Source of the DNA: Pedobacter glucosidilyticus
GTDB taxonomy: Bacteria > Bacteroidota > Bacteroidia > Sphingobacteriales > Sphingobacteriaceae
Assembly: GCF_002483235.1 (NCBI RefSeq)
Contig: NZ_DLHN01000027.1
Span: 165,176 to 229,175 of the forward strand
DNA: 64,000 nucleotides
Direction: 5' to 3'
The notes under the pieces: model-generated
Told to the model about the DNA's origin: nothing
Seen by the model: the letters and a program-made list of their open reading frames with translations, nothing else
The model's database searches: none
In this document: one piece after another, positions 55,302 to 62,916 of the stretch
Numbering within the stretch: position 1 is the stretch's first letter
Layout of the letters: the number at the start of each line of letters is the position of its first letter
Position numbers and translations under genes: made by a program

Positions 55302-56282
55302 ATGTTAGAATTACCCGTTGGATCAAGAAAAGAAGTAATGACGTATTTAGAACCTTTCATGTTAAATGAAATGTCTGAATATTTAAAGCCTGTGGAAGAG
55401 ATGTGGCAGCCAGCAGACTTTTTACCAGACTCTAGCAAAGAAACTTTTTTTGACGAAGTAAAAGAACTACAACGCAACACCAAAGAACTTTCTTACGATT
55501 TATTAGCTGTTTTAATTGGTGATACCATTACCGAAGAAGCTTTACCAACTTATGAATCATGGTTAACCATGGTTGATGATGTTTCTAGAAATGAACAAGG
55601 AGGATGGATGAGATGGGTAAGAGCTTGGACAGCAGAAGAAAACAGACATGGCGATTTACTAAACAAATATCTGTACCTATCAGGCAGGGTAAACATGAGG
55701 ATGATGGAAGCCTCAACCCAATACCTTATTCAAGATGGTTTTGATATAGGCACTGGTCATGACCCTTACAGAAACTTCATTTATACCTCTTTTCAAGAAA
55801 TGGCAACCAATGTTTCGCACAGAAGAGTTGCAAGTTTAGCTAAACAAGTTGGCGATAAACTACTTTCTAAAATGTGTGGTGTTATTGCATCAGACGAAGC
55901 CAGACACGCCAAAGCATACAAAGCATTTATCAGCAAAGCATTTGAAGTAGATGCCAGCGAAGTGATGATTGCTTTTGAAGATATGATGAAAAAGAAAATT
56001 GTTATGCCAGCTCATTTTTTAAGAGAAATAGGCTTAAAAATGGGGCAAACTTTTGGTCACTTCACAGATGCAGCACAAAGATTAGGCGTTTATACTGCTA
56101 TTGATTATGTAGACATCCTAAAAGAACTTATTGTTGATTGGAAGATAGAAGAAGTTAAGGATTTAAATGAAGCCGGCGAAAAAGCCAGAGAATACTTAAT
56201 GAGATTACCCGATAGACTAATCAGAATAGCAGACAGAATAAAAACCCCAACTCTAGAATATAAATTTAGCTGGATATTATAA
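55302..56282 (+). CDS. Acyl-ACP (stearoyl-ACP type) desaturase
   Basis: 326 residues from MLELPVGSRKEVMTYLEPFM; a TTG frame from 55278 extends it without homology. The di-iron centre is given by two motifs of the soluble desaturase family, WTAEENRHGDLL and SDEARHAKAY, in a helical protein of the usual size. It introduces a cis double bond into acyl-ACP, so it makes unsaturated fatty acids. The electron donor (a ferredoxin) is not encoded nearby. A terminator follows at 56313. Confidence 0.94.
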   Translation: MLELPVGSRKEVMTYLEPFMLNEMSEYLKPVEEMWQPADFLPDSSKETFFDEVKELQRNTKELSYDLLAVLIGDTITEEALPTYESWLTMVDDVSRNEQGGWMRWVRAWTAEENRHGDLLNKYLYLSGRVNMRMMEASTQYLIQDGFDIGTGHDPYRNFIYTSFQEMATNVSHRRVASLAKQVGDKLLSKMCGVIASDEARHAKAYKAFISKAFEVDASEVMIAFEDMMKKKIVMPAHFLREIGLKMGQTFGHFTDAAQRLGVYTAIDYVDILKELIVDWKIEEVKDLNEAGEKAREYLMRLPDRLIRIADRIKTPTLEYKFSWIL

Positions 56283-56312
56283 TATTACAGATTATCTTCA
56301 TTAAAACGATTT

Positions 56313-56342
56313 AAACCGATATGTATGTATCGGTTTTTTTTG
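56313..56342 (+). terminator. Intrinsic terminator of the desaturase gene
   Basis: AAACCGATA (56313-56321) pairs with TATCGGTTT (56328-56336), then a T run. It isolates the CRISPR locus from upstream transcription. Between here and 56456 nothing else is recognised. Confidence 0.9.
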
Positions 56343-56456
56343 TTTATGAAATTCTTATCAGTTATTGAGAAGCCTTAATTGTAAGTCAAGACGAGTTACA
56401 AATTAATCCTCCCTTTGATTAAAAATAAACAGTAAAAATTTTACACTACAAGAAAC

Positions 56457-56530
56457 AAAAAAGCCCCGAAGATAGTCGAGGCGCTAAATGTTTTCACAAC
56501 GGAATAATCCTTATTGTGATTTGCTTTCAC
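56457..56530 (-). ncRNA. tracrRNA of the type II-C system
   Basis: On the minus strand the segment GAAAGCAAATCACAA (near 56525-56511) is exactly complementary to the first part of the crRNA repeat (TTGTGATTTGCTTTC). It continues as TAAGGATTATTCCG, the expected nexus hairpin, and ends in GCCTCGA paired with TTCGGGGC followed by six T (to 56457), an intrinsic terminator. A TAnnTTTG promoter box lies at 56534-56541. The RNA is about 74 nt, divergent from cas9. The anti-repeat is short, about 15 perfect bases, because transcription starts inside it. The orientation proves that the array is read on the minus strand. Confidence 0.88.
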
Positions 56531-56533
56531 TAT

Positions 56534-56563
56534 CAAAGGTATAATTTATTTTTTAATTACAAA
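56534..56563 (-). promoter_or_regulatory. Bacteroidetes-type promoter of the tracrRNA
   Basis: Minus strand: -33 element TTTG (56560-56563), 18 bp spacer, -7 element TACCTTTG (56534-56541), a perfect match to TAnnTTTG. The expected start point is about 56528-56530, at the 5' end of the anti-repeat. Confidence 0.75.
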
Positions 56564-56628
56564 TACGGAAAACCGTAAACTGTAAAAAAAATTATTTATA
56601 TATTTATCTTAAAAATTAATTAACTACT

Positions 56629-59600
56629 ATGACAAAACATATATTAGGCCTTGATTTAGGGACTAACTCTATTGGATGGGCGTTAGTTCAACAAGATTTT
56701 GAAAATAAAAAAGGAGAAATTCTTGGAATGGGAAGTAGGATTATTCCGATGGGAACTGATAAACAAGATTATGAGAAAGGAGTAGGAATAACTAAAAATG
56801 CTGACCGAAGAACAAAGCGTAATATTCGTAAAATGAATAAACGTTATAAACTTCGCAGAAATAAACTATTATATATCCTACATAAATTAGGAATGCTGCC
56901 CGAACAATTTCAGTTCAAGAATGGTATTCCTGAACCTACTAAAATTCAAGATTTGGAGCTTCTTCCTATTAAAAAAGGAACTTTGCAATTAAATTCTTTG
57001 AAACATTACCAATTAAGGATAAATGCATTAGAAAAGCCCATTGCTCTTGAAGAATTGGGAAAGGTGTTGTATAGTTTCAATCAATTGCGGGGTTATTCAG
57101 GCGGAAATAATGATGATGACACAAGAAATAAAAAAAAAGAAGAAGATAATGATGATGAAAATGATGTTATAAAAAATTATGAGGTTATTACTCAAAAAGT
57201 TCTCATAAAGAAAATTGAATTATCAGGCAGTAAATTTCAAGGAAGAGGAAAAAATAAAGGACAGGAATTTAACAAGTTCGATGTAACTGTTTTGATAGAT
57301 GATGAAGAATTAGAAGGTGAAACAGAACTTCAAAACTTATCTGAAAAAATAAATCAGGAAGAAGAATTAGAAATACGAATCAGAAGAAATAAAAAAGGGG
57401 ATATAACATCTGTAGTTTTTGCTTTGCCTCAAAAAACGAATTGGCGTAAGCAAATGGAGAAAACAGAAGAAGACCTTAAACAGGGGAATTTGTATATCAG
57501 CCAACTGATTTTACAGGATTTAAAACAAAATAAATGGACTAAAATCAGAAATCGAGTTTTTCTGCGTAGTCGCTATCAAGCGGAATTTGATGCTGTTTGG
57601 GATATTCAGAGCAAAGCTCATTCTATTTTAAATAATTGCCCAAAAGAAACGATAGAAAAAATAGCGAATTATTTGTTTCCGGGAAAAAGTGAAACACAAG
57701 AAAAATTAAGACAGGCAGCAATAAAAAATGGCTTGAAATATATTATAAAAGAGCAAGTAATTTATTATCAAAGACTATTAAAACCCCAAACGGAATTAAT
57801 CAGTAAATGTCCTTTTGAGAAAGAAGAAACAGTTTTAGCTAATTCTCATCCATTGTTTCAGCAATTCAGATGCTGGAAGCAAATTAACAATTTGTACATT
57901 ACTTCAAAGCAAGATGTGTATAATGAGAAAAAGAAAAAGAATGTTTTTCAATACACCGATAGATTTTTGACTAATGATGAAAAACAAGAAATTTTTGATA
58001 GACTCCAAACTCAAAAGCAATTAGGTTTTAGCGAGGTTTCAAGAATTGTAAAACTAAAAAGTGACAAAACCGAATATTTAAACGGATTAAATGTAAAAGC
58101 GAAACTTATTGGTTGTGATACGCAAATCACAATTAAGAAAGTTTTAGGAGAGCATTTTGAAACACTTAATTCGATTGATAAAAAGGCAATAGAAAAAATT
58201 TGGGAAGCTATTTTTAATAATGCTAATAATGGTAATGAATATGACCCAAATAGTTTAAAGGTTTCTTCAATTAAAGAAGTTTTAAACCCACTAAATGATG
58301 AAGATTTAGCGACAGAGTTGGCTTTGAAATTTGCCCAAAGTGTTAAGTTCCCAAGAAAGTATGCTAGTCTTTCTGAAAAAGCAATCCTCAATATTTTGCC
58401 TTTGATGCAATTAAGTCCTAAAAATGTCTCGGAACAAATAAAAATCAAATTTGACAACATTAAAGACAACATAGAAAGATTAAATAAAAATGAGAGTGTT
58501 GATATACAAACAGGAGAAATTTTTAATGATTTACAAGATTATGTAATTGATTTTGTTCAAAGCAATCCGAATGCTCTAGAAAAAGGCGGAATTATGGAAG
58601 CTTTTGCGATTTCTTTAGTTTATGGTAAACATACGGCTGAAAAAATTTCAGCACAATTCAAAGACTATCACGAAATACAGAGAGTAGATAGAAATTTACG
58701 AAATCCGATAGTGGAGCAATTAACCAATGAAACGATGCAAGTGGTTAAAGCCATTTGGAAACAATACAAATTCAACCCCGAACAACTTGAGATAAGAGTG
58801 GAGTTGGCTAGGGACTTAAAAAATAGTGCAAAAGAAAGAGATACGATTTATAAAGGACAAATCAAAGGGCAGAAAACGAATGAAAGGATTAAAAAAGTTT
58901 TGACTGAAAATAATATTGATTTAACAGAAAGAAATATTTTGAAATATAAACTATATGAGCAACAAAAATTTATGTCGCCATATACACAAAATGAAATAAT
59001 TCCATTCAGTGCGTTATTTGATGATAAACTTTATGATATTGACCATGTTATTCCCAAAACAAGATATTTCGATAACTCGATCTCTAATTTAGTAGTTTGT
59101 GAAACTAATATTAATGAAGAAAAAAGCAATCGTACTGCTTGGGAATATATTTCACAACAAAATTCAAGATATAAAATTCAAAGTACTGATGCTTATCTGA
59201 AGCATGTTAATGAGAATTACTTTGGCAAAAAGAAGAGGAATTTATTACTTGAGAAGATCCCGACCAATCTTGTAGAGCGTCAATTAAGAGATACCCAGTA
59301 TATTTCCATAGCTGTAAAAAGCGAATTAGCAAAAATTGTAGGAAGCGATAATGTAAAAACAAGTACAGGAGAAATAACAAGTTTTTTAAGAAGCCGTTGG
59401 GGATTGCGAGATTTATTTATGCGTTTGACACAAGACCGATTTAAACAAATGGAGCTTTGGGATATGAATAAAGAAACACAAAAAACAAACGATGACTGGG
59501 TAAAATTAGAATTTGATGAAAGAAAGAATAAAAAAGTTTTAAAAATCAAAAATTGGAGTAAGCGATACGACCACCGTCATCACGCTATTGATGCGTTAGT

Positions 59601-60921
59601 TGTGGCATTAACAGAGCAAAGTCATATCCAGCGGTTGAATAATCTTAATAAGTATCTGCAAGATGAACTTTTAAAAAGAAAAGAGGAATTTAATCTTGAA
59701 GTAAAAGAAGATGAGACAATTCTAGAAGCATTTTTCAATTTAGAAAAAAACCGGAGAGAGAAAATACAAAGACAGATAGAAAGTTCAAGACATTTTGAAA
59801 AACCGTTCGAAGATTTAGTTAAACAAGCTCAAACACTTTTGGAAGCAATGGTAGTATCTATTAAGCCAAAAGATAAATTAGGAATAAAGAAAGATGATAG
59901 GGGTAACGCTCAATTGAAAATAAGAGGGGCTTTACACCAAGAAACCAATTATGGTAAAACAAAAGACCCTAAGACAGGATTATTGCGTGACACCAAAACT
60001 ATTGATATATCGAAAATAACAGCAAAGGATATTTCTCAAGTCATTGATGAAGTTCTCAAAATTGAGATTGATGATCACAGAAAAAAATATGATTCTATGA
60101 AAGAAGCCTTTATGGGTGAAGGATTAAAAGCATTTAATGAAAACAGGTTTCAAACAAAGAAACCTACTGAACACAAACCACCTGTTTATAAAGTAAAAGT
60201 ATGGTACAGTAATAAAGTGACGGAAGAAAGTACATTGCAACGTCTATATGATAACAATGACAAATTAAACGTTGTCACAGGCGACAATTATCTGTTTATG
60301 ATTATGGAAAAAGCAGGTAAACGAGTTTTTGATATTGCTTCTCTATATGATTCTGCTGATATAGCTAAAAGGGCATTGCGTGAGAAAGACGAAAACTATA
60401 AACAACGTATCTGCGAAGATTATAGGATAAAACACAAAGACAAACCCGAGAAAGTTTTATTTACATTACAACAAAATGATTTGGTTTATCTTCCAGAAAA
60501 TATAGATGACCCTGTTTTAAACTTAAATAAGGACGAGTTTAAAGGATGGTTAGATAATATTGAAAATAAAAGTAAATTTAGTAAGCGTGTTTACAAAGTA
60601 GTTATGTTCACAGGAAAGGATTGTAAGTTTATTCCTCATAATTATGCTAATACAATTATTATAAAAAAGGATTTAACGGATGAACAAATAGAAGATATCA
60701 AAAGTAGAAATGAAGGAAAGAAAAGTATTCCTAAAAATGAATTAAACTTTGTTGAATTTGGTTCTTATAGAGATTGTTCTCCTTATGAAGCTGGAGAAGT
60801 TTTTATAAAAAGTTTAACAATAGATAAGAATGAGAAGAAATCAGCATCTAAACCGTTGAAAATTCAGGATAGTTGTATCAAGTTAAAAATTGATTGGCTA
60901 GGCAACATCTCAAAAGCATAA
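56629..60921 (+). CDS. cas9: Cas9 endonuclease, type II-C (large form)
   Basis: 1430 residues. RuvC-I is ILGLDLGTNSIGWAL with D9. The Arg-rich bridge helix is NADRRTKRNIRKMNKRYKLR (about 56-75). The recognition lobe holds a highly charged, DDE/K-rich insert around residues 155-180. RuvC-II is IRVELARDLK with E725. The HNH domain has H806 in YDIDHVIPKTRYFDNSISN and the Asn of SNLVVCETNINEEKSNR. RuvC-III is HRHHAIDALVVA with H984/H985 and D988. All catalytic residues are intact, so it should cut both strands. It is larger than most II-C Cas9 (about 1000-1200), which is common in Bacteroidota. Next comes the HIRAN gene after 4 bp, then cas1 and cas2, without csn2 or cas4. Confidence 0.97.
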   Translation: MTKHILGLDLGTNSIGWALVQQDFENKKGEILGMGSRIIPMGTDKQDYEKGVGITKNADRRTKRNIRKMNKRYKLRRNKLLYILHKLGMLPEQFQFKNGIPEPTKIQDLELLPIKKGTLQLNSLKHYQLRINALEKPIALEELGKVLYSFNQLRGYSGGNNDDDTRNKKKEEDNDDENDVIKNYEVITQKVLIKKIELSGSKFQGRGKNKGQEFNKFDVTVLIDDEELEGETELQNLSEKINQEEELEIRIRRNKKGDITSVVFALPQKTNWRKQMEKTEEDLKQGNLYISQLILQDLKQNKWTKIRNRVFLRSRYQAEFDAVWDIQSKAHSILNNCPKETIEKIANYLFPGKSETQEKLRQAAIKNGLKYIIKEQVIYYQRLLKPQTELISKCPFEKEETVLANSHPLFQQFRCWKQINNLYITSKQDVYNEKKKKNVFQYTDRFLTNDEKQEIFDRLQTQKQLGFSEVSRIVKLKSDKTEYLNGLNVKAKLIGCDTQITIKKVLGEHFETLNSIDKKAIEKIWEAIFNNANNGNEYDPNSLKVSSIKEVLNPLNDEDLATELALKFAQSVKFPRKYASLSEKAILNILPLMQLSPKNVSEQIKIKFDNIKDNIERLNKNESVDIQTGEIFNDLQDYVIDFVQSNPNALEKGGIMEAFAISLVYGKHTAEKISAQFKDYHEIQRVDRNLRNPIVEQLTNETMQVVKAIWKQYKFNPEQLEIRVELARDLKNSAKERDTIYKGQIKGQKTNERIKKVLTENNIDLTERNILKYKLYEQQKFMSPYTQNEIIPFSALFDDKLYDIDHVIPKTRYFDNSISNLVVCETNINEEKSNRTAWEYISQQNSRYKIQSTDAYLKHVNENYFGKKKRNLLLEKIPTNLVERQLRDTQYISIAVKSELAKIVGSDNVKTSTGEITSFLRSRWGLRDLFMRLTQDRFKQMELWDMNKETQKTNDDWVKLEFDERKNKKVLKIKNWSKRYDHRHHAIDALVVALTEQSHIQRLNNLNKYLQDELLKRKEEFNLEVKEDETILEAFFNLEKNRREKIQRQIESSRHFEKPFEDLVKQAQTLLEAMVVSIKPKDKLGIKKDDRGNAQLKIRGALHQETNYGKTKDPKTGLLRDTKTIDISKITAKDISQVIDEVLKIEIDDHRKKYDSMKEAFMGEGLKAFNENRFQTKKPTEHKPPVYKVKVWYSNKVTEESTLQRLYDNNDKLNVVTGDNYLFMIMEKAGKRVFDIASLYDSADIAKRALREKDENYKQRICEDYRIKHKDKPEKVLFTLQQNDLVYLPENIDDPVLNLNKDEFKGWLDNIENKSKFSKRVYKVVMFTGKDCKFIPHNYANTIIIKKDLTDEQIEDIKSRNEGKKSIPKNELNFVEFGSYRDCSPYEAGEVFIKSLTIDKNEKKSASKPLKIQDSCIKLKIDWLGNISKA

Positions 60922-60925
60922 TATT

Positions 60926-61399
60926 ATGGACCGTAACCATTTTCTAAAATCGTTAGGTCTAGGTGCCGGCGGATTAATACTTCCAAATAACAATTTCATT
61001 AATACAAAACTTGTTAAAATATACGACAACTATGTTAGAGGATTATCTCATTACGATTTTAGAAAGGCACAAAAATTAATAAAAGATGGCGATGAATTAA
61101 AACTATTACGCGAACCCGAGAACATTTACGATAGTTTTGCTATTCAAGTAAATTCTCAAGAATATCGTTTAGGTTACATTGCAGCTTATGAAAATATCAT
61201 CCTCGCCAATATGATGGATTCAGGAGTTAACATCAAAGCCTATGTTAGCCAAAAAGACTTACAACGTTACCCGCATGAAAGCTTAGCTATAGAAGTATTT
61301 ACAGAACTCATTATTCCTAATGAAAAGTTTATTGATAATTTATTAGCTCAAAACAGAGCTGATGATTTAGCAGACATTTACCGTTTAGGAGAAATTTAA
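60926..61399 (+). CDS. HIRAN-domain protein embedded in the cas operon
   Basis: 157 residues, starting 4 bp after the cas9 stop and ending 29 bp before cas1. Residues about 33-110 are a HIRAN domain: VRGLSHYDFRKAQKLIKDGD, LKLLREPENIYDSFAIQV and RLGYIAAYENIILANMM. HIRAN domains, known from HLTF/Rad5 helicases, bind single-stranded DNA 3' ends. The N-terminus MDRNHFLKSLGLGAGGLILP resembles a Tat signal (xRRxFLK) but has Asn where the second Arg should be, so export is doubtful. The C-terminal 45 residues are helical and unrecognised. No nuclease motif is visible. It is not one of the standard type II cas genes. Role in adaptation or interference is open. Confidence 0.82.
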   Translation: MDRNHFLKSLGLGAGGLILPNNNFINTKLVKIYDNYVRGLSHYDFRKAQKLIKDGDELKLLREPENIYDSFAIQVNSQEYRLGYIAAYENIILANMMDSGVNIKAYVSQKDLQRYPHESLAIEVFTELIIPNEKFIDNLLAQNRADDLADIYRLGEI

Positions 61400-61428
61400 A
61401 TGAGAATAAACCCTAGTGAAAAACTAAA

Positions 61429-62463
61429 ATGATTAAAAGAACCCTGTACTTCAGTAACCCAGCTTATCTTAATCTAAAAGACAGGCAACTACAGATAGAT
61501 CTCCCCCATTTAAAAACTTTGGGAACAGAAGAATCCGTTAAATTGGTACCTATTGAAGATATAGGTGTTATCATTTTAGACCATCAGCAAATAACCATAA
61601 CACATGCTAGCATCGCTGCTTTATTAGAGAATAAAGTAGCGGTAATTACTTGCGATAAAAGCCACCATCCAACAGGCATGCTTCTTCCTCTTGATGGACA
61701 TGATACGCAAAGCGAACGTTTTAGATATCAAATAGATGCCTCATTACCTTTAAAAAAGCAATTGTGGCAACAAACTGTACAAGCTAAGATTTTAAACCAG
61801 GCTGCCGTTTTATTTGAAAGAGGTATTGCTTGCGAAAATATGATTCATTGGGCTAAAGCTGTACGCTCTGGAGATCCGGATAATTACGAAGGCCGAGCAG
61901 CAGCTTATTACTGGAGAAACGTTTTTCCTAAAAAACTAGACTTCTTTAGGGGTAGAGACGGCGACCCTCCTAATAATTTGTTAAATTATGGTTACGCTAT
62001 TTTAAGAGCTATTGTTGCCAGAGCTTTAGTTTCTTCTGGACTATTACCAACCCTAGGCATACATCATAGAAATAAGTATAATGCTTATTGCTTGGCCGAT
62101 GATATTATGGAGCCCTACCGCCCTTTTATAGATAAAATTGTGCTTAAAATTATAGATAATGGCGAGAATTTCTTAGAGCTAAATACTGCCATAAAATCTC
62201 AATTATTAAGTATAGCCAGTGTTGATGTAAGTTTTGAAAAAGGAACTAGCCCTTTAATGGTGGGCTTACAATATACCACAGCTTCATTAGCTAAATGCTA
62301 TGAAGGTACGGTAAGAAAAATAAATTATCCAGTAATGAGAGATTTCGATACCAGACGAGTAAGCTATCTAAAAAATGATGATGATTATCAAAATTATGCT
62401 GCTGAAAAAACCACAAAATATGAAAGTAAAAAAAGTACAGACGAGCCCGAATTACCTTTTTAG
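61429..62463 (+). CDS. cas1: Cas1 integrase, type II
   Basis: 344 residues. Cas1 joins new spacers to the array with Cas2. The beta-rich N-domain begins MIKRTLYFSNPAYLNLKDRQ. Catalytic residues of the helical domain are E154 in DNYEGRAAAYYW, H212/H213 in LGIHHRNKYNAY and the acidic ADDIMEPYRPF (E228). The length exceeds the roughly 300 residues of typical type II Cas1; a C-terminal tail of about 45 residues after residue 300 is charged and ends DEPELPF. The active site is intact. It ends 3 bp before cas2, so both are translated together. Confidence 0.96.
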   Translation: MIKRTLYFSNPAYLNLKDRQLQIDLPHLKTLGTEESVKLVPIEDIGVIILDHQQITITHASIAALLENKVAVITCDKSHHPTGMLLPLDGHDTQSERFRYQIDASLPLKKQLWQQTVQAKILNQAAVLFERGIACENMIHWAKAVRSGDPDNYEGRAAAYYWRNVFPKKLDFFRGRDGDPPNNLLNYGYAILRAIVARALVSSGLLPTLGIHHRNKYNAYCLADDIMEPYRPFIDKIVLKIIDNGENFLELNTAIKSQLLSIASVDVSFEKGTSPLMVGLQYTTASLAKCYEGTVRKINYPVMRDFDTRRVSYLKNDDDYQNYAAEKTTKYESKKSTDEPELPF

Positions 62464-62466
62464 GAA

Positions 62467-62796
62467 ATGCGCTTAAATCAATATCGCGTTTTGTGGATAT
62501 TGGTATTTTTTGATTTGCCTACAGAGACTAAAAAAGAAAGGCAGATATATACTCGCTTTAGAAAAGATATCATGCGAGATGGCTTTTCGATGTTTCAATT
62601 TTCCATTTACCTGAGACATTGCAGCAGTCGTGAAAATGCAGAAGTTCATATAAAAAGAGTAAAAAAACTGCTTCCTGCCAAAGGGCATATCGGAATCATG
62701 ACCATAACAGATAAACAATTTGGGATGATGGAACTGTTTTATGGTAAGGAAGAAAAGAACCTGCCCAGCACACCACAACAGCTAGAATTATTCTAA
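62467..62796 (+). CDS. cas2: Cas2, type II
   Basis: 109 residues, a ferredoxin-like fold with WILVFFDLPTETKKERQIYT at the start, MFQFSIYLRHC and GHIGIMTITDKQF. It dimerises and bridges two Cas1 dimers during spacer integration. The metal Asp (FDLP) is present. The last residues are PQQLELF, which match the QLxLF motif by which bacterial proteins bind the DNA polymerase sliding clamp. It starts 3 bp after cas1 and ends just before a bidirectional terminator. Confidence 0.95.
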   Translation: MRLNQYRVLWILVFFDLPTETKKERQIYTRFRKDIMRDGFSMFQFSIYLRHCSSRENAEVHIKRVKKLLPAKGHIGIMTITDKQFGMMELFYGKEEKNLPSTPQQLELF

Positions 62797-62826
62797 AACA
62801 AATTCTAGCATTTAAATTTTAAACAT

Positions 62827-62862
62827 AAAAAAATCCGGAAGATATACTTACCGGATTTTTTT
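62827..62862. terminator. Bidirectional terminator between cas2 and the CRISPR array
   Basis: AAAAAAATCCGG (62827-62838) and CCGGATTTTTTT (62851-62862) form a perfect 12-bp stem with a T run on either strand. It can stop the cas operon from the left and the array transcript from the right, as expected for convergent units. Confidence 0.88.
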
Positions 62863-62882
62863 AATTCCTGATTTTACATTTA

Positions 62883-62898
62883 AACTACTGATTTACAA
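62883..62898 (-). repeat. Degenerate inverted CRISPR-repeat fragment at the array end
   Basis: AACTACTGATTTACAA is the reverse complement of the repeat segment TTGTAAATATCAGTAGTT lacking two bases. It lies 18 bp from the first repeat and in the opposite orientation, so the array transcript could fold the last repeat back on it. A weaker echo (CTGATTTTACA) sits just before. Confidence 0.65.
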
Positions 62899-62916
62899 TT
62901 TCTTATACTAAGGTAT

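Noticed and set aside
56457..56545. tracrRNA on the plus strand with the array read left to right
   Set aside because: The plus strand lacks a nexus and terminator in the right order; the minus strand has a promoter box, nexus and T-run terminator.
58011..58472. 153-codon frame antisense to cas9
   Set aside because: Runs opposite the Cas9 recognition lobe; its composition is the complement of Lys-rich codons, so it is not a gene or anti-CRISPR.
62797..62916. Leader of the CRISPR array next to cas2
   Set aside because: With the array on the minus strand this is the trailer side; it contains a bidirectional terminator rather than a promoter-like leader.
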